Shown in pieces: positions 10,906 through 20,065 of a stretch of 64,000 nucleotides of DNA. The notes under the pieces are model-generated. The model did no database searches, was not told the DNA's origin, and saw nothing but the letters and a program-made list of their open reading frames with translations. This DNA comes from Lepidodermella squamata (Eukaryota; Gastrotricha): contig JBLDXI010000007.1 of the NCBI GenBank assembly GCA_047495785.1, positions 2,542,001-2,606,000 of the forward strand. The letters run 5' to 3'. The position numbers and the translations under genes were made by a program. Positions within the stretch are counted from its first letter, which is position 1. Each line of letters opens with the position of its first letter.

Positions 10906-12513
10906 CAAAATACTAGCTAGATAGTCTGAAGCGAGAAACTTCAGTTTGATTTTCTGGAAATCGACGAACTAAAACCAAAGAAGGTCACGTTGCGTGGAGC
11001 GCGCAATTTTTTGTTCGTGTACTAGATCTTTGCGGCAACAGGAAAAAAATGCTGTCAATCAAAAAGTGTTAATAAAGGCCAAATGCAAACTCAGCTGAAA
11101 GAAACACTTTGATTTAAATTCGTAGGAAAGATTGATCTCTGAAAATGGAAGATTTCTTCATTGGTAAGGCTATTCTTATTCTTATTCTTAGCTTTCATCA
11201 GCATTGCAATAGGTTCCGACGATACCTGGGAAGCCGCCGATTATCTGGTCAATGTTTTGCCAATGGGAACAACGCCATATGTGGATACGAAAAGCAATTC
11301 AAAGGGCGATTGCATTATGAAATGTTGCAAGAATGACGCATATCAGGAATGCGATTCTTTCGCCTACAGTGAAGCCAAACAGGCATGCAAGTTGTATGCC
11401 CACCCAAGTTCGCAAAATATGCCAGTTCCGGGCAACGGCAGCTGGAAATCAGACACGGATAATGGTCATCAAGTTTTTTACAAGGTTGAAATCATTGATG
11501 AAGCCGCTCCCATTTCTTATGACTGATTACAGAGCCAATTTTGCCCACCTGGATGGTTTGCTGATAAAATCAACTCACAATGTTACTTCATAGATACGAC
11601 GCCCGTCAACCGTCGTGATGCTTGGGCAGTCTGCGAGAAGCGTTTCATGGCAAGGCTTGCTACGTTTGATTCCCGAGAGCAGCGCGATAGTTTTTACAAG
11701 ATTCTGGATAGCAATTATGCTACAGTTAGTCCGCAAATCTTCTGGACAGGTTACAACCGGTTTACGAGATATCATTGGTCCCGGCCAGTTGAGGAGATTC
11801 CTGGATACATCAAGGGCCATGGTTTCAACTCCGAAGCGAACTATCCCGGCGTTTTCATAAACAAAGCAGGCTTCTATCCTTACCAAAATGCTAAGGAACC
11901 ACAAGTCTGCGCGAGGATTTGCTCCGGTAGCCTCAAAGATAGATGCACAGGGTTCCTGTGGGAAGTTGCAACTGGCCGATGTTGGTTCCAGCGGGCAATG
12001 CCGCGTTATAATTTCGACAACAGAGGAATGATGACAAATTGGACTTACTACCGAATAGGTAACCTCGTCTATCTGCCGCTGTGGGATTTGTATTACTGCT
12101 CTGGTTTTAGTTGGAAGGCCGAAAATGACCATCTACCCCCGATTTACTTTCCCAATAACCGGAAGTGGATTGACCCTAACTCAAGTGCCAATTACATCCA
12201 TCTACCAGTGCCAGCAGATATGCCTTGAGTATGAGTCACACACAATTTCCGCTCTAATCGTTCTCACGTTCGGTTTGACACAGGTACCCGAATTGCGTAA
12301 CCAGCGAGGTAATGAACGGCGGCGTGAATTGTTGGCCAAAGTTTGCAGTCGGCGCAATTGGCACTGGAGTGGGAAGCGCCGAATCGTTGGTTTTGAACGG
12401 TAGGAACTCCTTAACCACTATTGGTCGCCATTCAGCTGCATTGGCGATCTAGATATTATTTCTAATAGCCCGTGTATGGACACCTTTCGTTACCGCGATG
12501 TCTGCCTACGCGC

Positions 12514-12544
12514 TTCTCTCACTCCAAGGGGGTTCTCTCACTCC
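12514..12544 (+). repeat. 19-bp tandem duplication in exon 5
   Basis: TTCTCTCACTCC occurs at 12514-12525 and again at 12533-12544, a period of 19 bp. One period makes the difference between an open exon that reads like the paralogues (GVCRNIGGRVP) and the shifted frame now present. It is a local slippage-type mutation. Confidence 0.8.
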
Positions 12545-12922
12545 TATCGCGGGGACTTTCGATGCAGCCCATGGGGTTTGTCGCAACATCGGTGGCCGAG
12601 TTCCAATGTGATTTAGAATTCAAATATACTAATTCCTATAAGATCTCTGTCCCACAGACCGGAGGATGGTTTCCGCAAGACTACAGCTTGGGGTGCATTG
12701 ATAACCAGCTACAATATAGGTTGGGGATGGCACAACTGCGTTTACAACGGCTCTGCATACGTGACGAGCGACGGCATACCAATGAACGAAACTTCCACAC
12801 TATTTAATTCGTAACTAGATGACTCCAAATAGTTTCAACTATTATACGTCACTTCTAGACCACCGACAAATTTAATTGGCAGCGTGACAGTCAGTAAGGC
12901 AGATTTCAGCGCCACAAGCGAG

Positions 12923-12932
12923 GGTCTGGGCC
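12923..12932 (+). repeat. 10-bp target-site duplication, left copy
   Basis: GGTCTGGGCC directly precedes the ATAGATAAAG end of the inserted element; the identical decamer follows the other end at 15021-15030. In frame it is part of exon 7 of the interrupted lectin/kringle gene. Confidence 0.9.
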
Positions 12933-15020
12933 ATAGATAAAGGTTAAGATGTGAAACTGTCTATCCTCTAATGTTGTCAAAATCTCGCGGTGCAAAGGTC
13001 ACCATCTGCTAAGTAAACAAAAACGTGCTTTTATTAAAGCAACGCGTGGCTAGACCAAAGCATTAAAAAAAAGGTCATTTTTCCTCTCATTTCTACGAAA
13101 ACTGTCTCCTCCAAAATGAATGAAAATGATACGACTGATAGCAATTTTTGCTGGCTTTCAAATGAATCCAAGCTCGTCGCGCCCCAAAATAGAGAAGCCG
13201 CGCTATTGTTAGACAAAAGCGGTCGCAAAATTTCGAAATTGACATTTTTTGACATTTGCCGGGACGGTAAATTTCAAAATTATGAATACAAAAATTCCAA
13301 GAAAATATGCATAATTCACGTCTCATTGAGATCTATCTCCAGATGTAATTTTTAAGAAAATCCGAACCGGCTATCAATTTCTGGAAAAAATTCTGGAGAA
13401 AGCTAGATTTAAGCACACTTACATTAAATATTTTGCAATTGCGCTATGTGACAGGCGTAGTCAACCATGACCAATTTAGCCTAATTCGCCGTAGTCACTA
13501 CTCAGACTGCCATTATCTCCTCGTATTTCTGCCAAATTTAATGGAAATTGGATAAATAGTTCATTCAATGTAAGGGAATTATATGGGGATATCGTCGATC
13601 GTCGAGATTCGAAGCGTGATCCACAAACCCGAAAATTAAATTGTGTATCGAATTTAGCGTAGCAAATATCTTTGCCTGTTCAACTAGGGCTGATTTTTGA
13701 AATTAGAAGATCGCGTGATGCGGTTTGCCTTTGTAAATGGTCAATTCTATAGACTGGAAAGTAATTTGTACGTAAATCAAAAAAATTAATAAGCAGTGTT
13801 ACGTCATTTTTTCAACATGTGTATCGCGGATAAAAGCTGTACACTTTTAATGAATCTACCGTACCGCCCGAAAAGTTACTCAACCTCGTACAGCCATACA
13901 TTTCGGGCAATAGGGTATTAAAAAATCCTATTAAACCCTTTGCTATAACTCGAATTTAAGGAAAACCGCCGTGTCAATATGAGTCGAAATCGGTTAATTT
14001 TTCTAACAAATTGTTACTTGGCAACTTTACCCGCGATTCCAACGAAATGAAACGTTTCATCCACTTATTTAATTCAATATCGAAACTTAATTTAGTTTAA
14101 TATCGATTGCTTCGATTGCTTCGAAACTGCCAGTTGGTATTTATGGTAATTCGAAGCAATGCTAAGTGTGCACACTAGGCCCGCCTGCTCGTCGCATCGA
14201 TAATATCGTCAGCGTTGTTGAAGAAGTCGGATTCAGGCTTGTATGCGAGTCACTTTTCGAGTTAAACATGTCGGTAACAGCCAGTACTTGAATAATGTAA
14301 CCTTATAGCGGGCAATGTTTTACCGCCCAATAACATGTAAACAACGTTCTAAATGCGATTTTGTCAACGACGGCATCACGGTCACGGCGGCGGCGTTCTC
14401 TTAAAATCTGAAATTACATCAATGTTAGAGGTAACTTGAGTGCCGAAGAGTATAGCCTTATCCAAGCAAGTCAATCTCCTTCCAAGTTAAAATCTCACCT
14501 TTCAGACGTCGCAAACAGATCGAGCAACCTTGAATCGCAATACCTCTACATTACTGTATTGCCTATTTCCAGAAATTGATAGCCGGTTCGGATTTTCTTA
14601 AAAATTACACCTGGAGATAGATCTCAATGAGACGTGAATTATGCATATTTTCTTGGAATTTTTGTATTCATAATTTTGAAATTTACCGTCCCGGCAAATG
14701 TCAAAAAATGTCAATTTCGAAATTTTGCGACCGCTTTTGTCTAACAATAGCGCGGCTTCTCTATTTTGGGGCGCGACGAGCTTGGATTCATTTGAAAGCC
14801 AGCAAAAATTGCTATCAGTCGTATCATTTTCATTCATTTTGGAGGAGACAGTTTTCGTAGAAATGAGAGGAAAAATGACCTTTTTTTTAATGCTTTGGTC
14901 TAGCCACGCGTTGCTTTAATAAAAGCACGTTTTTGTTTACTTAGCAGATGGTGACCTTTGCACCGCGAGATTTTGACAACATTAGAGGATAGACAGTTTC
15001 ACATCTTAACCTTTATCTAT
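12933..15020. mobile_element. Mutator-like (MULE-type) non-autonomous element with 455-bp terminal inverted repeats
   Basis: A 2,088-bp insertion with arms 12933-13387 and 14566-15020, inverted copies 455 bp long with one mismatch noticed (CTCCAGATG vs CTCCAGGTG). The ends read ATAGATAAAG...CTTTATCTAT and are flanked by the 10-bp direct repeat GGTCTGGGCC. Long inverted ends with a 9-10 bp target duplication are typical of Mutator-like elements. The 1.18-kb centre (13388-14565) has no reading frame of any size, so the copy cannot supply a transposase. The ORFs inside the arms are mirror-image pairs and not credible genes. The near-identity of the arms suggests recent insertion or arm homogenisation. 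A different superfamily with long inverted repeats (foldback-type) is the main alternative. Confidence 0.85.
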
Positions 15021-15030
15021 GGTCTGGGCC
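15021..15030 (+). repeat. 10-bp target-site duplication, right copy
   Basis: GGTCTGGGCC directly after the CTTTATCTAT terminus of the element. Reading continues into LLYYEYSKTDTT, which aligns with exon 7 of the paralogues. Confidence 0.9.
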
Positions 15031-16417
15031 TTCTATATTATGAATACAGCAAGACTGATACCACTGTGTCTAATCATTGCGAGCATCGTAAGAGTGTTAG
15101 CTCGTTTTTGTCTAAGGTATGGCATGTTCTTTCATCGATATAGCTACCTCGAACAACTGGCCGATCAACTGCCGATTCACTCCGTTTGGTCGCGAATACA
15201 TGGGCTTCGCCTCGGTAACAATCAGCGGCAATCTGTGCAAAAGTTGGTCATCAACTCCATACGCTTCAAGCAACGCTCTTTTCGTGGACTACACGGCTTC
15301 GCACAACTACTGCCGCAATCCTGATGCTTCGGTTTTTCCCGAGCCGTGGTGCTACGACTCGGTTTCTAATGTACCAGCTTTATGCATGCCGATTCCGATG
15401 TGTCGTAAGAATTTATCGAAAATATCGCGATTTTCGTTTGTAAAGAATTCTCACCCAGCCGAATCTGACTGGGATCCGATTAATGCGAAGTTGATGGAAG
15501 ATTTGTTCATGGGCTATGCTGTGATGGTTCCGAACCCTGTAACACCCAGCGACTACAACTGGCTGCCGTATAGCAAGCGGTGGAATGCCCTACCCGTCTG
15601 CAGACTACCGATGAATGAATGGTGCGAGATTACGTTCCAGTCAAGCTGTTACAAGTACTTTACAGTGCCGTCAACCTATGATGAAGCGAAGGCCGTTTGC
15701 CAGATGAATGGCTGGCAATTGTTGGAAATCAACTCCCTGGTTGAGCAGTATTTCATACTAACCCACCTTGGATCAATTGCCAGTAAGCGAATCGAAAAGA
15801 TGGAAGCTTTTCACAGATATGAACCATCTTTTGCAGGAATGCGCCAGAAAAGCTACGACGAAAATACGTGGCTTGGCTTGAGCAATGCTGGCGGGAATTG
15901 GGCTTGGGAGTCAGGCCGGCCTGTGACCTATGTGAATTGGGCGAATTCTACAAATACGAGTCTAGGCAATAAGCGTGGCGCAATCAACGTGGCGCAACAG
16001 CTGTTATGGTTCGCAACTACACCAACGACAAAGAAATGGTTCTTTTGCGAACTCGATATGAATAGAATGTGATTCATAGTAATATTATCGGAAATTCTGC
16101 CGGGGTTAATGTTGTCGAGAATTTATAAGACTGATGTCTACTCCATTAACAAAACTTTGATGATACACAAAACAGCGAACGCGACAATTTGTGAAAATTT
16201 GCAGAAAATTTGTCAACATAAGAAGAAACAGCAGAAGCACGATGCATCTTATACGTAGTGACCTTTCGTTTTGTTGCAAAATGAAATGTAGAACTTGTAG
16301 CTGTTGAACTTGTAAATCAACCTTTCTCATCCGTTATTTTTATTCAAGACAACACATGTCGTATATTAACAAGAAATCTTTCAAACATCCATATATCAGC
16401 TAAGGATAGCGGTGAAA

Positions 16418-18790
16418 CTAACTAATAACGATGCTAGCAGGTTCAGCAATAACTCTTCGGTGCAGAATATCCGGGATCAATTGCAAAAATGCCGTGGAAT
16501 TCGAATAAAACAACACGCCAAACGATAGAATCGACGTCCGCAGGACAACCCGATTCACCGGCAACAAAACCATCAAGGCCAACACTACAGCCATGATAGT
16601 CAGAGCATTTACAGTTGCTACTTTGGTAGTGAAGAAATCTCTGGAATTCTTGAGTAGCTTGAGCTCATTGGCGAAAATCGCCCCGACAATCAAAAGTCCG
16701 ACGTGAAATACAGCAAGCAGGGGCGCCCATATTGCTAGATATTGAGAACTGCAAACTTGCTGAACATTCGCTGTATAAGAATCTAATGTTGGATCATATT
16801 GAACAGGACCGTATTTCGTTACGGTTGCGATCGGATCTCCGCCAACGAATCCAATCATGACTGTTACATTGATGAATATGAATATGATGGCTTCGAAGAC
16901 ACTGCTTTTGTCTATTTCCCAGGGGTTTTGAGCAGTCCGCTGATGAGAAGATTCGTTATTAAGCTGATGATTGCTGTTGCTGGAGCGAATGGACGATCTA
17001 GTTTTGACTTTGAATAGACTTCGCGCAGATTTGACAGATTTCAGCTTCGCATGAGATGTACGCGTTGGTTTAGTTTGAGATCGGAACCAGATGAAAAGTG
17101 AGGCGAGCCGGGAGAAAAACGACCCGTTAACCATAGATATGCCGAGAACGACTAGAACTACCAGGGACTGACAGATTTCGTTTGATAAAACACTATTAAA
17201 GCTCGCAACTAGAACGAGAGATGCAGCATCCGCTACGAAGCAGCCGATGACGGTGAAAGAACTTAAGAATGAGTATGCCATCTTTGAGGGACGTTTAACT
17301 AAACGATATGAATAAAAGAGTTTGACAATTACAGCGACTACAGTGAGAGCAGCAACGCTTCCAAATACAGCTGTCGGGACATTATCGTAATTATAAGTAA
17401 TCTCAGAGAGGTCTTTCGGGGTTAAACCATCCGCAGTAAGCCAGATTGGTTCGTTCAACCTTTCGATTTTGTAGTTTTTCAACTCCAGTATCGAGCTGGT
17501 GTTATTACCAATAAATGTTGTACGCAATATAATGCGCATGCCCTTTTTGGGGGTCCATTGGGTCAAATACATTGGTTCGTAGTCGAGCTCGAGCCGAGGG
17601 GTGTACTTGATGCGCCCTATTCTCAGCCCAACGAAATCTGACGAAGCTGCACTCTCGTTCACTGCTTTCCATACCAAATCTGGCTCATTTGCGAAATCCT
17701 TCAAAGTTTTGTTCCTTGCTCTCAGAATCTTTTCCCCACCATCCAATGAAAGAACCGCCTGCATCATTGAGTCGAAACACCTGTGACGACGAACATAATC
17801 GGCTGATCGAGAGTTGTTCGTCAAATTGTCCAGAAGGAGGTCAAAACCCCGTTGGTCGTAGCCGAAACTTGTGTTGCCATGATCTTCGATGGCAAAGTCG
17901 AACGGGCCGCTCCATAATGTATGTTGAACTTGTTGCGTAATGATTTCGCGTGTGCAGTTGCCTGGGAGTCTGAGATCGCTCGCTGCAGGATCGATGAAGC
18001 TAGCGGATATGACGAAAAATGAGAATAATGGAGGTCTTACCCCAGCATGCCATGCCAGGCATAAAAACTGCGTGCTCTGCGCCACTGCACCGGTATTCAC
18101 AACAATTACTCTGGCATCACTCCTTCGAATTTCCCACATCATACCGTCATTTACACCATCAGAGCTAACACCGAATATGAGACTCTTTCCAAACAACCTT
18201 GCATTATCGGCCACGTAGTCGTTTGCGAAGTTGTCAGTCGCGGCTGAAAAACCAGCAGCTCCGTACTGCTTCCATCGAGAATTGAAAGCTATGAAAGCAG
18301 CTTGCGGAATGTATTGCGATTCCGCTGGGATTCGATTTCGGTACAAGTGCGGGTAAACCGTCCGAAGTGCCGTAAATTGAGGACCGCTACAGCCCGGCGT
18401 GAACTGTATCTGCCTCATGAATCGAGAAATTCCAGTGATTGTGTTGCAGATCTGTGCTGTTCCTACGATGACCGGGGCAAGAAAGGTTTGTTTCTTCGGG
18501 TCCCTGGAAATTGTTACCTCGGCATCGCGTAGGAAATTGACGTACGTCCTTGGGGCGAGTGATGCCTGGCTTCCTTCGTCTCGAAAGTCAGGTACCAATT
18601 CGTAGTCGGGTAGCAGATCTTTCCTGGAGTTTGCAGTGTTCACAGCCACTTGCATTGCAGCTTGACAAACCCGGCCATCTCTTGGCTCATAGCCAGTGTA
18701 AGTCGCAGCAGCGTAGATGAGGAGTTTGTACGGCTTTTGAGCTTCGATTTGTTGGAGAACGAGTAGCATAATACCTAAAGCTTTCACCAT
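16418..18790 (-). CDS. GABA-B-like class C G-protein-coupled receptor, copy 4
   Basis: Intronless, 790 aa from the ATG at 18790 (MVKALGIMLLVLQQIEAQ signal peptide); an ATG at 18814 would add eight residues. Domain order and motifs are as in copy 2, its closest paralogue: Venus-flytrap domain, linker IWLTADGLTPKD, seven membrane helices, PWEID in loop 2, FANELK after TM5. Differences from copy 2 cluster in TM1-TM4 and loop 2, while the first 170 residues of the ectodomain are almost unchanged. It is tail-to-tail with the disrupted PAN/kringle gene (346 bp apart) and head-to-head with a PAN pseudogene fragment. TTTATT at 16339-16344 is a likely poly(A) signal about 74 bp past the stop. Confidence 0.85.
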   Translation of the reverse strand: MVKALGIMLLVLQQIEAQKPYKLLIYAAATYTGYEPRDGRVCQAAMQVAVNTANSRKDLLPDYELVPDFRDEGSQASLAPRTYVNFLRDAEVTISRDPKKQTFLAPVIVGTAQICNTITGISRFMRQIQFTPGCSGPQFTALRTVYPHLYRNRIPAESQYIPQAAFIAFNSRWKQYGAAGFSAATDNFANDYVADNARLFGKSLIFGVSSDGVNDGMMWEIRRSDARVIVVNTGAVAQSTQFLCLAWHAGVRPPLFSFFVISASFIDPAASDLRLPGNCTREIITQQVQHTLWSGPFDFAIEDHGNTSFGYDQRGFDLLLDNLTNNSRSADYVRRHRCFDSMMQAVLSLDGGEKILRARNKTLKDFANEPDLVWKAVNESAASSDFVGLRIGRIKYTPRLELDYEPMYLTQWTPKKGMRIILRTTFIGNNTSSILELKNYKIERLNEPIWLTADGLTPKDLSEITYNYDNVPTAVFGSVAALTVVAVIVKLFYSYRLVKRPSKMAYSFLSSFTVIGCFVADAASLVLVASFNSVLSNEICQSLVVLVVLGISMVNGSFFSRLASLFIWFRSQTKPTRTSHAKLKSVKSARSLFKVKTRSSIRSSNSNHQLNNESSHQRTAQNPWEIDKSSVFEAIIFIFINVTVMIGFVGGDPIATVTKYGPVQYDPTLDSYTANVQQVCSSQYLAIWAPLLAVFHVGLLIVGAIFANELKLLKNSRDFFTTKVATVNALTIMAVVLALMVLLPVNRVVLRTSILSFGVLFYSNSTAFLQLIPDILHRRVIAEPASIVIS

Positions 18791-19469
18791 GTTTCGCGAA
18801 TGTTCTGGAAGCAAAGGATCTTTTTAATGACAATTGCCATGTTGAAATGTAATAATTGAGTACAGAGGAGGTATAATTCAACTAATCTGACGCTTACCTG
18901 ATGTACCAGCTTCTTAGGCAGCAATGAAGTATTTTTCGTCAACAACTTGAGCAATTTAATATAATAAACGCGACGGATATATGTCGACTTTGTATTCGAT
19001 ATATTCGAAAACCAAATATATGTTTGACTGAAATACCTATGTTGACTTCGTTAGATCAAGCTTAACACAGAAACTGCAATGAAAATGTTTATTAAAAGAC
19101 TCGTGAGAACCCCGCAAGATTATTAGGAAGATTATCATTAAAACACCCCGCATCAAGTTCGCTCTTCAAGGTAATGAACTTGTAGATTGTACAAGTCCGT
19201 TAAATTAGGCAAGATTAGATCAGATGGATTGTCCGTCAGTTGGCAAGTACGTACTTGACGGACGGAATCTGATCTTAGGCGGCTCAAGGAAACCGTAAGA
19301 AAAGGATTTTTGATTCGCACATGTTTAAATTTAATCAATCTGCGCGGTAAAACGTGCTTTTTGAAAACTGTCCGTTTTTGTGATAAAACTCGGGCAGATA
19401 TTTATGGTTAAGCCGCCTTTTCTTAGATTTCGGGTAGGTAAGTTCCCCTCATTTCTTTCATTCGCTCTC
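18791..19469. other. Duplicated divergent-promoter block
   Basis: Alignable with 6932-7512 (see that entry); lies between receptor copy 4 (minus) and the PAN pseudogene (plus). It also contains an imperfect hairpin at 19212-19277, with arms AGATCAGAT/ATCTGATCT and GTCCGTCA/TGACGGAC around a CAAGTACGTACTTG palindrome, possibly the remains of a tiny MITE. Confidence 0.55.
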
Positions 19470-19825
19470 ATGATAAGGTGGGCTGTTGCAAAAGGTTCCG
19501 ACGTCACCAGGGAAAGCACCGACTACTTGGTAAATGTTTTACCAATATGGGGAAAACGCCTTATTTGGAAACGAAAGGGAGAATGCATAATGAATTGTTA
19601 CAAGAAAGAATGCGATTCTTTCGCCTAGAGTGCCAAACAGGCATTCAAGTTGAATACCCACCCAAGCACGCAAGATATGCCAATTCGGGCAACTGCAGCT
19701 GGAAATCAGACACATATAATGCTTATCAAGTTGTTTTCAATGTTAGAATTGTGATGAAGCTGTACCATTTCGTTTTATGATTAATTACAGAGCCAATTTT
19801 GCCCGCCTGGATGGTTTTCTTGGTC
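19470..19825 (+). pseudogene. Truncated PAN-domain pseudogene (exon 1 and start of exon 2)
   Basis: From ATG 19470 the reading MIRWAVAKGSDVTRESTDYLVNVLP is plainly the signal-peptide end and PAN start of the lectin/kringle family. Then come a local frame shift (IWGKRLIWKRKGE where paralogues have MGTTPYVETK), a deletion after CYKK and a nonsense codon (TAG where paralogues have TAC in FAYSE). The intron and the start of exon 2 (CPPGWF) are still recognisable near 19792-19822, after which similarity ends. It is head-to-head with receptor copy 4, like the relic at 7335-7512. It cannot make the family protein. Confidence 0.8.
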
Positions 19826-20065
19826 AATATTTCAATTTTTCAATTTTTTTTTTAATTTTATTATTTTGAAAACAAAAGCACGGGTTCAGGTAAATATGAT
19901 AATTTCAACAAACCGGTTACTTCTTTTTTATCACATATCACACGAAAAGTTTCAAAAAATTTAAGCTTTTTGATATACAAAAAGGAGAAGAACTAAACAA
20001 ATTTTTTCAGATTTTTCCTCAATGCAACAAATTTGGATAGACATGTTTTTTGCATTTTTTTCGAG

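Larger units (their letters stand above)
9878..11144. other. Intergenic region between divergent genes
   Basis: No gene is recognised. It contains an imperfect inverted repeat around 10161-10326 and one copy of the TAGTAGCCAATCGAT motif (10886-10905), both listed separately. The rest is AT-rich, and short ORFs on both strands have no recognisable motif. Confidence 0.5.
11145..16072 (+). pseudogene. PAN-lectin-kringle-lectin secreted protein gene, disrupted by a transposon and a frameshift
   Basis: Paralogue of the intact genes at 47634, 51839 and 57934, with the same ten-exon plan. Exons: 11145/11161-11484 (PAN-like), 11533-12058, 12111-12228, 12284-12399, 12453-12607, 12658-12810, 12859-12932 continued at 15031-15087, 15144-15404 (kringle), 15459-15782 and 15837-16072 (C-type lectin). 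Three lesions are visible. (a) The only nearby ATG (11145) is out of frame with the PAN domain, unless a 28-bp GTAAGG...TTCTTAG stretch is spliced out. (b) A 19-bp tandem duplication at 12514-12544 shifts the frame in exon 5. (c) A 2,088-bp element splits exon 7. Leaving out the element and one 10-bp target copy gives an exon of 131 bp, exactly the length of exon 7 in the 47634 gene. Exons 8 and 9 have exactly the lengths (261 and 324 bp) of the 47634 and 51839 genes. Exons 8-10 remain open, so a partial transcript is possible. Confidence 0.85.

Noticed and set aside
11161-11526. Initiation of the PAN/kringle gene A at TTG 11161
   Set aside because: Non-ATG initiation is unlikely in an animal gene; more likely a frame-shifted start or a tiny intron in a dying gene.
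13034-14919. Reading frames of 73-79 aa in the arms of the inserted element, in opposite orientation
   Set aside because: They are exact mirror pairs generated by the inverted repeats; no family motif, and three overlapping frames are open at once.
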